Below, piece after piece: positions 28,453 through 34,716 of a DNA stretch of 64,000 nt; the first letter of the stretch is position 1, and the number at the start of each line of letters is the position of its first letter. This DNA comes from DASQPA01 sp963757335. GTDB taxonomy: Bacteria; Acidobacteriota; Thermoanaerobaculia; Multivoradales; UBA5704. The notes under the pieces were generated by a model that saw nothing but the letters and a program-made list of their open reading frames with translations, did no database searches and was not told the origin of the DNA. The position numbers and the translations under genes were made by a program. The DNA is taken from assembly GCA_963757335.1 (NCBI GenBank), contig CAVWRJ010000006.1:1-64000 (forward strand). The letters are read 5' to 3'.

Positions 28453-29343
28453 TCACTCCCCCCGCCCGAAGCTCTGCACCCAGATGACCCGGTAGCCGCC
28501 GGGCGCCGCGTCGTAGCCGGCGCCCACGGCGAGCCCGAGCCCCAGCTCACGGGAGCCCGGGTCGAGGATGTTCCTGCGGTGGGGCGGGCTCTTGAGCCAG
28601 GCCTCCAGGGCCTCCTCGGGGGAGAAGCGCTGCTCCACGATGTTCTCGCCGATGCCGGAGCGGTAGCCGTCCGTCCGCGCCCGCTCGGAGGGACCGAGGC
28701 CCTCGGGCGTCCGGTGCGCCGAGTAGGAGCGCACCAGCATGTCCTCGGCGTGCTCTTGAGAGATCCGATCGAGGAGCGGATTGGGCGCCAGCGGTGCCAC
28801 TCCCGCCCGCCGGCGGACGTCGTTGACTCTTGAGAGCAGCTCGGCCGCGACCCGCGCCCGGTCGGCGAGCCTCGCCGTGGCGGCGGCGAAGTAGTCCCCC
28901 TGGTGCCAGCCGAAGAGGAAGACGTGGAGGGTGGTGCCGTTGGCATCCGGGATCTGGGCGGTGCCGACGCCCAGGTCCCGAAAGCGCCCGTCCAGGGCCA
29001 CCCGCGGAATGCCCTCCACGCCGCCGGGAGCCGCGTTCGAGAGCGAGTAGGACTCGCGCCAGTCGTGGGCCGAGTACCCCACCTGCCGCAGCCGCTCCGC
29101 GATCGTCGCGGCCGAGGGCGACCGGAGCCGCCGGCCGCCTCTCGCCATCTCCTCCGCCTGTTGCTGGGCGATCTGGTCGAGGATCGGTGCCGGGCGGAGC
29201 GGCAGCACGCCGACGCGCGCCCGCTCCCGGCTGAAGCGAATCAGCCACTCCTCCTCCCCGGCCGTCCCCCGCTGCGCGCGGGCGGCAGAGAGGCCCAGGG
29301 CCAACGCCAGGGCACAAGCGGACCAGCGAATCCACGTCGTCAC
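28453..29343 (-). CDS. Exported protein with two CAP (SCP/PR1) domains
   Basis: The 296-residue protein starts with GTG at 29343 and a signal peptide (SACALALALGLSAARA). Two CAP-type domains lie in tandem. The first (about 30-165) is degenerate. The second (about 172-296) is canonical, with RVNDVRRRAGVAPL, NPLLDRISQEHAEDML, GENI, AWLKSPPHRRNILD and GLGLAVG. Bacterial CAP proteins (YkwD-like) are secreted; their biochemical role is mostly unknown. It converges on the ADOP gene with only 3 bp between the stops. Confidence 0.88.
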   Translation of the reverse strand: MTTWIRWSACALALALGLSAARAQRGTAGEEEWLIRFSRERARVGVLPLRPAPILDQIAQQQAEEMARGGRRLRSPSAATIAERLRQVGYSAHDWRESYSLSNAAPGGVEGIPRVALDGRFRDLGVGTAQIPDANGTTLHVFLFGWHQGDYFAAATARLADRARVAAELLSRVNDVRRRAGVAPLAPNPLLDRISQEHAEDMLVRSYSAHRTPEGLGPSERARTDGYRSGIGENIVEQRFSPEEALEAWLKSPPHRRNILDPGSRELGLGLAVGAGYDAAPGGYRVIWVQSFGRGE

Positions 29344-29422
29344 GACCAGAACCTCACGTCAGAAGAAAGCGGGCACTACGATACTCCAAAAAGGGAGGGG
29401 TGCGTAGGCTCACCGGGTCAGG

Positions 29423-29568
29423 CCAGGGTCTCGTCCAAATCGAGAAACTTTGGCTTGGAGCGTAGGGGCGGCCCCCCGTGGCCGCCCTCCCTCCCAGGGC
29501 ACCCACAGGGGGGTGCCCCTACAACAGGAGCCTTCGCGATGCCAGATTCGACTTTGACGGGGCCTTGG
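29423..29568 (-). mobile_element. 146-bp MITE, copy A
   Basis: This non-coding element has imperfect terminal inverted repeats: CCAGGGTCTCGTC on the left, and CCAAGGCCCCGTC as the reverse complement of the right end. It contains two internal hairpins (GGGCGGCC/GGCCGCCC and GGGCACCC/GGGTGCCC) enclosed by GTAGGGGC...GCCCCTAC. It has the same length as the copy at 60778-60923, in opposite orientation, with 9 differences by hand alignment. Flanks share only GGTCA (29416-29420 and 29569-29573), so a target duplication is not clear here. It encodes no transposase and must have been moved in trans. Confidence 0.8.
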
Positions 29569-29667
29569 GGTCACGTGCGCGATCGCGGAGAGCGAAGGAT
29601 CCGTCAGCGCCCGCCGGCAGACGCGCACCGGCGATGGCGCTGCTCGCGGAGTAGGGGTGGGTTCCTT

Positions 29668-29714
29668 TGACGCTGGTAGCTCGCGGTGTTACCGTGTAGA
29701 CGCTCGTCTACACG
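29668..29714 (+). promoter_or_regulatory. Promoter with perfect palindromic operator upstream of the VapBC relic
   Basis: TTGACG (29668-29673) and TACCGT (29691-29696) are 17 bp apart, a plausible sigma70-type promoter. Overlapping and following the -10 is a perfect inverted repeat, GTGTAGAC-GCTC-GTCTACAC (29695-29714). It is of the size used by toxin-antitoxin autorepressors and lies 10 bp before the relic ATG. Confidence 0.6.
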
Positions 29715-29724
29715 TGGGGAAGCA

Positions 29725-29790
29725 TGGCTCTGCACATCAGGAACTCCGAGAGAAGGGTCATCGACACCTCCGCTCTCCTGGCAATCTGAA
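29725..29790 (+). pseudogene. VapB-VapC relic: antitoxin N-terminus fused to toxin N-terminus, then stop
   Basis: A 21-codon frame begins MALHIRN, the conserved opening of VapB antitoxins of the Rv0623-like type, then changes after SERR to VIDTSALLAI. The latter is the conserved first strand of a VapC PIN-domain toxin, carrying its first catalytic Asp. A TGA follows immediately. The simplest reading is an internal deletion that joined the two genes' 5' ends, followed by truncation. GGGG lies 4 bases before the ATG and the palindromic operator is intact. The peptide cannot form a PIN fold. The protein-family assignments rest on short motifs. Confidence 0.6.
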
Positions 29791-29827
29791 GTCGAGAGTC
29801 CTGTGCTCGTAGCTCGAGGAATTTTAT

Positions 29828-30034
29828 ATGCATCTCAGCATTGAATACGAGCGCGAGGAAGACGGTCGCTGGCTGGCGGAGGTCCCGGAGCTACCTGGGG
29901 TGCTCTCCTATGGCGTGACCGCCGAGGAGGCCATGGCGAAGGCCGAAGCCCTGGCTCTGAGGGTGCTGGCGGAACGGCTCGAACAGGGGGAGAGTCGCCC
30001 CCAGCCGATCAGTATCTCCTTCGCCGCCGCATGA
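29828..30034 (+). CDS. hicB: HicB-family antitoxin (short form)
   Basis: The 68-residue protein has the HicB-like partial RNase H fold: an opening strand with EREEDGRWLAEVPELPGV, the turn LSYGVTAEEAMAKAEAL, then a helix ALRVLAERLEQGE. GAGGA lies 7 bases before the ATG. It lacks a C-terminal DNA-binding domain, so autoregulation would need another factor. Its stop overlaps the start of the HicA toxin gene by 4 bp. Antitoxin precedes toxin, the reverse of the usual hicA-hicB order but common for this short HicB subtype. Confidence 0.85.
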   Translation: MHLSIEYEREEDGRWLAEVPELPGVLSYGVTAEEAMAKAEALALRVLAERLEQGESRPQPISISFAAA

Positions 30035-30243
30035 GTGCGTGGCCCTCCGCGAAGGCCAAGCGCGTTCGAGCTTCGCTCCTGCGCATCGGCTGGAGCGCCA
30101 AACGTCAGTCGGGTTCCCACCTCACGCTCTCTCGCGCCGGCTGGCCGGACTTCGTCTTTGCGTTTCATGACCAAGAGGAGATCGGTCCTCGTATGTTGGC
30201 CAGAATCGCCAAGCGCACAGGCCTTACACCTTCCGATTTGTAG
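30031..30243 (+). CDS. hicA: HicA-family mRNA interferase toxin
   Basis: The 70-residue protein matches the HicA/YcfA double-stranded RNA-binding fold. It has VRASLLRIGWSAKRQSGSHL with the conserved catalytic His in GSH, then TLSRAG, and the terminal helix MLARIAKRTGLTPSDL. HicA toxins cleave mRNA independently of ribosomes and are neutralised by HicB. The ATG at 30031 overlaps the hicB stop. The two genes form a complete pair next to a VapBC relic and a MITE, a small accessory patch between metabolic genes. The MatB-like gene starts 36 bp downstream and may be read from the same transcript. Confidence 0.85.
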   Translation: MSAWPSAKAKRVRASLLRIGWSAKRQSGSHLTLSRAGWPDFVFAFHDQEEIGPRMLARIAKRTGLTPSDL

Positions 30244-30278
30244 CCCGCGAAGCCCACTCCCGTAAACTCGTCCTCTTC

Positions 30279-31799
30279 ATGAACCTCCACGACCTCTTCG
30301 CCATCCCCTGCTCGCGCACCCCCGGAAAACTGGCCCTGCTTGCGGAAGCTCCGGAAACCGGGCCGGTCGAGCTCACCTACGCCGAGCTCTTCGACCGCGC
30401 CCGGCGCCTCGCCGCCGGGCTCGCGGGGCGGGGGATTAAAAAGGGGGACCGGGTGGCCTTCTTTCTCGGCAACCGGCCGGAATTCGTCGTCGCCTATCTG
30501 GCGGTCCTCGCGCTCGGGGCGGTGGGGGTGCCGATCAATCTGGCCTATCGTCGGCGCGAGATCGCTCACATGCTGGGCGACGCCGAGCCCACGCTCCTCC
30601 TGACCGAGGAGTCCCAGGTGCCGGTCCTCTCCGAGCTCGCGCCCGAGGAGCGGGGGAGGGTCGAGGTGATCCTGGCCGGGGACTTCGACCGGATCGGGGG
30701 CGATCCCGCGTCTCTGGACCTGCCGGCGATCGACGGCGACGACCTCGGCCTCCTGCTCTATACCTCGGGGACGACGGGGCGGAGCAAGGGGGCGATGCTC
30801 AGCCACGCCAACATCCTGGCGACGGTCACCGATCTCCTCGCCGCCTGGGCCTGGGAGCGGGAGGACGTCCTCCTCCTCACCCTGCCGCTCTTCCACACCC
30901 ACGGCCTGATCGTCGGCCTCACCACCGCCCTCGTTGCCGGCGCCACCGTCCATCTCCACTCCCGGTTCGACGCGGTGCGGGTCGCCGCCGAGCTTGCCGC
31001 TCCTGGCGACCGCGGCGCCACGCTCTTCTTTGGCGTCCCCACGATGTACGTGCGGCTGGTCGAGGAGCTGCGGCGGACCGATGTTGCCCCGGCGTTGGGC
31101 CCGGCGCTCGGCCGGCTGCGGCTCTTCTGCTCGGGGAGCGCGCCGCTCTCCCCGGAGACCTTCGAGGCGTTCCGGGAGCTCACCGGTCATGCCATTCTGG
31201 AGCGCTACGGGATGACCGAGACCGGGATGAATTTGAGCAACCCCTACGCCGGCCCGCGGGTCCCCGGCCAGGTCGGGATGCCGTTCCCGGGGGTCTCCAT
31301 CCGGGTCGTGGACCGGGAAGGACGGGATCTGCCGCCCGGCCGGGAGGGGGATCTCCTCGTCGCCGGCTCGAACGTCTTCTCCGGCTACTGGCGCGCTCCC
31401 GAGAAGACCGCGGAGAGCTTCGTCCAGGACGACCTCGGCCGCCGCTGGTTCAAGACCGGCGACCTGGCGAAGCGGGATCCGGCCACCGGCGCCGTCACCC
31501 TCCTCGGGCGGAGCAGCGAGCTGATCCTCTCCGGGGGCTTCAACGTCTACCCGCGGGAGGTCGAGGAGGTGCTCGCCGCCTATCCGGGCGTACGAGAGGC
31601 GGCAGTGGTGGGCCGTCCGCACCCGGAGTGGGGGGAGGTGCCGGTGGCGTATCTCGTCGCCGAGGGGCAGATCGAGGAGAGCGATCTCGTCGCCTATCTA
31701 AAAGGACAGCTCGCGGGCTTCAAGGTGCCGCGGACGTTCCGCTATGTGGAGACGTTGCCGCGGAACGCCCTCGGGAAGGTGCAGAAGCACCGGTTGTAG
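30279..31799 (+). CDS. matB: Acyl-CoA synthetase, malonyl-CoA synthetase (MatB)-like
   Basis: This 506-residue ANL-superfamily ligase activates a carboxylate as acyl-AMP and transfers it to CoA. The P-loop YTSGTTGRSKG lies near residue 160. Also present are LPLFHTHGL, the A5 motif ERYGMTETGM, FKTGDLAK, GGFNVYPREVEE and the C-terminal catalytic lysine in GKVQKHRL. The stretches LPLFHTHGL, FCSGSAPL, GHAILERYGMTETGMN and SNPYAGPRVPGQVG closely follow malonyl-CoA synthetases, so malonate or methylmalonate is the likely substrate. That assignment is by resemblance. The stop codon lies inside the first degenerate unit of the downstream 21-bp array. Confidence 0.8.
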   Translation: MNLHDLFAIPCSRTPGKLALLAEAPETGPVELTYAELFDRARRLAAGLAGRGIKKGDRVAFFLGNRPEFVVAYLAVLALGAVGVPINLAYRRREIAHMLGDAEPTLLLTEESQVPVLSELAPEERGRVEVILAGDFDRIGGDPASLDLPAIDGDDLGLLLYTSGTTGRSKGAMLSHANILATVTDLLAAWAWEREDVLLLTLPLFHTHGLIVGLTTALVAGATVHLHSRFDAVRVAAELAAPGDRGATLFFGVPTMYVRLVEELRRTDVAPALGPALGRLRLFCSGSAPLSPETFEAFRELTGHAILERYGMTETGMNLSNPYAGPRVPGQVGMPFPGVSIRVVDREGRDLPPGREGDLLVAGSNVFSGYWRAPEKTAESFVQDDLGRRWFKTGDLAKRDPATGAVTLLGRSSELILSGGFNVYPREVEEVLAAYPGVREAAVVGRPHPEWGEVPVAYLVAEGQIEESDLVAYLKGQLAGFKVPRTFRYVETLPRNALGKVQKHRL

Positions 31800-32299
31800 G
31801 ACGGGGACAACGCTTCATGCTAACGGTGCAACGCTTCGTTGGACCGGTACAACGAGCCGTTGGACCAGTACAACGAGCCGTTGGACCGGTACAACGAGCC
31901 GTTGGACCAGTACAACGAGCCGTTGGACCAGTACAACGAGCCGTTGGACCAGTACAACGAGCCGTTGGACCAGTACAACGAGCCGTTGGACCGGTACAAC
32001 GAGCCGTTGGACCAGTACAACGAGCCGTTGGACCAGTACAACGAGCCGTTGGACCGGTACAACGAGCCGTTGGACCAGTACAACGAGTCGTTGGACCAGT
32101 ACAACGAGTCGTTGGACCAGTACAACGAGCCGTTGGACCAGTACAACGAGCCGTTGGACCAGTACAACGAGTCGTTGGACCAGTACAACGAGCCGTTGGA
32201 CCAGTACAACGAGCCGTTGGACCAGTACAACGAGCCGTTGGACCGGTACAACGGAACGTTGTCGCGTTCCAACGGAGGGTTGTACCGGTACTGCGGCGG
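31796..32299. repeat. 21-bp tandem array of near-palindromes, 20 clean units plus degenerate edge units
   Basis: Twenty consecutive 21-bp units start at 31838 and end at 32257. Each is GTTGGACCRGTACAAC followed by a 5-bp spacer, usually GAGCC or GAGTC. The 16-bp core is a near-palindrome: 7 of 8 pairs match when R is G, 6 of 8 when R is A. Two decayed units precede (from 31796 and 31817) and two follow (from 32258 and 32279), so the array spans the whole gap between the convergent MatB-like and Uma2 genes. All six frames are open because the unit has no stop and a length divisible by three. The plus strand would read LDQYNEP heptads and the minus strand LYWSNGS heptads. No frame has an ATG with a good ribosome site. 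A protein-binding array or minisatellite is favoured over a gene. Confidence 0.9.
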
Positions 32300-32308
32300 G
32301 CGGATTCG

Positions 32309-32893
32309 CTAGTCGCGGCCGGTAGGCTCGCCCCAGAGTCGCCCCAGAGGGAGGGTGAGGCCCTCGAAGCTGTCCGGCTGGAACGTGGCGTTCCCCTCCA
32401 GGGCCTCGACGATGCTGTAGGCACCCTCGCGGAGGACCAAGCGCTCCAGGGTTTGCGCCTCGGGGTCGATCAGCCAGTACTCGGGGACGCCGATCGCGGC
32501 GTAGGCGTGAAGCTTCCGCACGCTGTCCTTCGAACGGCTGGACGGAGAGATGACCTCGACCACCAGGTCGGGCCGGCCCCGCTCGAGCCCCAGCTCCTGG
32601 CCCTGGGGGAGGTTGCCGATACGATAGAACTGGACGTCGGGCATGGTCCCGCGACGTTCGTCGATGCGGACCTTGTAGCCCGAGGCGAGCACCTCGCCGG
32701 CCTTCCGGTCCCAGGCCCAATGGGAGAGGAGGGCGATCACCAGCGCCACGATCCGTTCATGGGTCCGCGTCGGCACCTCGACCTCCACGAGCTCGCCATC
32801 CACGAGCTCCCGCATATCGTCTTCGTCCAGCTCGATGAAGTCGCTCCAGGTGTAGGGCCCCCGCTTCGCCCGGGCCTCGGCGCGCGCTCGCAT
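32309..32893 (-). CDS. Uma2-family (DUF820) PD-(D/E)XK nuclease-like protein
   Basis: The 194-residue protein follows the Uma2 plan: TWSDFIELDEDDMRELVDGELVEV, THERIVALVIALL, the acidic core MPDVQFY and PDLVVEVISPSS, then KLHAYAAIGVPEYWLIDPEA and LTLPLGRLW. The Asp and Glu in these segments match the PD-(D/E)XK active site. These proteins are abundant in cyanobacteria, Acidobacteriota and Planctomycetes; their biological role is unresolved. The stop lies 9 bp beyond the edge of the 21-bp array. Confidence 0.9.
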   Translation of the reverse strand: MRARAEARAKRGPYTWSDFIELDEDDMRELVDGELVEVEVPTRTHERIVALVIALLSHWAWDRKAGEVLASGYKVRIDERRGTMPDVQFYRIGNLPQGQELGLERGRPDLVVEVISPSSRSKDSVRKLHAYAAIGVPEYWLIDPEAQTLERLVLREGAYSIVEALEGNATFQPDSFEGLTLPLGRLWGEPTGRD

Positions 32894-32961
32894 GGAAAGG
32901 AGTGTAGCAAAAGGGGGAGCAGGACAGAGTGGCCTCCCGTGCCAGCAGCCCCCCGACTCCC

Positions 32962-34422
32962 TTACCGCGTCTCAGCCCGGAACGTCACGGCTATATCGCG
33001 TTCGAAAGAGGGCAGGGGGAGACGGGGACGCCGGCTGGCTTGGCCGGCCGGGCCGGCCTCGAACACCCGCTCCCCCAGGGGACGGCCCTGCCAGGTGTCC
33101 CAGAAGGTCGCCCGATAGCGGCCGGCGGGGAGTTTGGGGAGGAGGAGGTCGGCGGGGGGGAGCGGCGCCGCGGCGCCTGCCTGCCGCAGGTCGCGGAGGA
33201 GCCAGACGAGCCCCTGGCTACAGTCGGCGCAGCCGAAGGGGAGGATGGGCAGGATCGGATGGATGTAGAGGTCGAGGTCGATCGGCCGCGGCGCGAAGCG
33301 GGTCCAGTCGAGGGCGCGGGCGAAGCGGGCCATGCCGCGCTGCACGGCGTGCATGCCGGCGGTGAGGATGTGGGGATCGCGGAAGGGCCAGCGCATGCCG
33401 CCCCCCGCGCCGCCGCTCGCCAGGTGCGCCCAGGCCAGGTTGTGGAAGTACTCGGCGTCGACCGCCTCGGGGAGCTGGCGCTTGTGGTCCATGAAGAGAT
33501 GGATGGGGCCGTGCTCGCTGTCGGTGTAGGGGCGCGGCTCGCGCATGCTCGCGAGGGCGAAGCGGACGGCGTCCTGCATGGCGAGGGCGCCGTCGATCGT
33601 GTTGGTGGGGTTGTCGATCCGTCCGAACTCGTAGACGTGGGTGCTGGCGAAGTCGAGGGCCGGGTGGCGGAGGATGAGGTCCTGGTAGGCCTCCTCCGGC
33701 AGGCCGCCGAAGGTCGAGACGGTGAGGAGGTGCATATGGCCCCAACGCTCGCGCTCGACCCGGCGTACGAAGTCCGCCATCTCGGCGATCCAGCGGTGCT
33801 GCTCCTCGGGATCGCCGCCCCAGGCGGGATGCATCTCGTTCAGCAGGTCGTAGCCGAAGATTGCCGGCGAGCCGCCCCAGCGTTCGAGGCAGAAGCGCAG
33901 GCGCTCCTTCTGGACGGCGCGGGCGGTCTTTGAGGTGCAGAAGCAGCCGGGGGCGTCGAAGCCGCTCCCCGGGCGGCTGTAGGGGTGGAGATCCCAGCGG
34001 ACGGAGAGGTGGAAGGTGTCCCAGAAGGCGAGGAGCAGGCGCAGGCCAGCCTGCTCGCAGAGGCTGAGGAGGTCGTCCCAATAGCGCACCGCCTGGGGCA
34101 GCGGGCACCCGGCCGGGTCCTCGAAGAACCAGTCGCCGTCCTCGCCATATTCGAGCATGAGCCGGAGCACCGTCACCCCGTGGGCGGCGAGCATGCGGAG
34201 GTGGGAGAGGACGGCGTCTCTTCCCCCAGGCTCGCGGAGCGGCGCCAGGTTCGGCCAGCAGATGGCGTCGTTGTGGCCGACGAGCAGGAAGGGGGAGCCG
34301 TCCCCGGTCATGAAGTAGTGCCGGCCGGGGGCGACGCGGACGGCGCTCCCGGCGCCGGTCGCGAGCAGCGCCGGTTCCGCGGCGGCCGCGGGGAGATCGA
34401 GAACGGTGGAGGGCGCGGTCAT
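32962..34422 (-). CDS. GH5-like glycoside hydrolase (TIM barrel)
   Basis: The protein has about 486 residues with no signal peptide. It appears to be a (beta/alpha)8 barrel of the GH5/GH-A clan: LRMLAAHGVTVLRLMLEYG, then the acid/base Glu in IFGYDLLNEMHP and the nucleophile candidate in PYTDSEHGPIH. The end of the barrel reads HNLAWAHLASGGAGGGMRWPF. A C-terminal beta-sandwich-like part (RYRATFWDTWQGRP) follows. The ATG at 34422 is chosen because GAGGAG lies 9 bases upstream. Similar proteins act on mannans or related polysaccharides, but the substrate cannot be deduced. It is preceded by a strong terminator belonging to the DUF748 gene, so it should have its own promoter in 34423-34520. Confidence 0.7.
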   Translation of the reverse strand: MTAPSTVLDLPAAAAEPALLATGAGSAVRVAPGRHYFMTGDGSPFLLVGHNDAICWPNLAPLREPGGRDAVLSHLRMLAAHGVTVLRLMLEYGEDGDWFFEDPAGCPLPQAVRYWDDLLSLCEQAGLRLLLAFWDTFHLSVRWDLHPYSRPGSGFDAPGCFCTSKTARAVQKERLRFCLERWGGSPAIFGYDLLNEMHPAWGGDPEEQHRWIAEMADFVRRVERERWGHMHLLTVSTFGGLPEEAYQDLILRHPALDFASTHVYEFGRIDNPTNTIDGALAMQDAVRFALASMREPRPYTDSEHGPIHLFMDHKRQLPEAVDAEYFHNLAWAHLASGGAGGGMRWPFRDPHILTAGMHAVQRGMARFARALDWTRFAPRPIDLDLYIHPILPILPFGCADCSQGLVWLLRDLRQAGAAAPLPPADLLLPKLPAGRYRATFWDTWQGRPLGERVFEAGPAGQASRRPRLPLPSFERDIAVTFRAETR

Positions 34423-34520
34423 GGCGTTGAGCTCCTCGTTCGCCTTCGCGAGATGCAATGGCGGGGCCACCGGGCCCATGGAACTCAGGTTTTTTTACTT
34501 GGAGGGGAGAACGGCGCCAC

Positions 34521-34557
34521 AAAAAAAGGCGGCTCCATCATCGGATGGAGCCGCTTT
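34521..34557 (-). terminator. Rho-independent terminator downstream of the DUF748 gene
   Basis: A perfect 10-bp stem, GCGGCTCCAT (34529-34538) with ATGGAGCCGC (34545-34554), closes a 6-base loop. On the minus strand it is followed by a run of seven Ts (34521-34527). It lies about 160 bp beyond the DUF748 stop. It could also stop plus-strand transcripts weakly (TTT after the stem). Confidence 0.85.
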
Positions 34558-34716
34558 GGAGAGGAAGAAGGGGGGATCCGCCGGGAAGGGACTCTCGTCC
34601 CTGGGGGGGCCGGACCGGATCGCCTACCCTAGGATCTCCAGGATAAGACCTGGACATTACGCTTCACATTACGGCGATCCGATCGTTGAAACCGACCGTA
34701 TAGGCAAAACTGGGGG

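Noticed and set aside
31796..32299. CRISPR array
   Set aside because: The units are contiguous with a 5-bp constant spacer and no variable spacers, and no cas genes are nearby.
31817..33118. Long plus-strand frame through the 21-bp array and antisense to the Uma2 gene
   Set aside because: The repeat is open in all six frames, the frame has no ribosome site, and it runs antisense through a recognisable gene.
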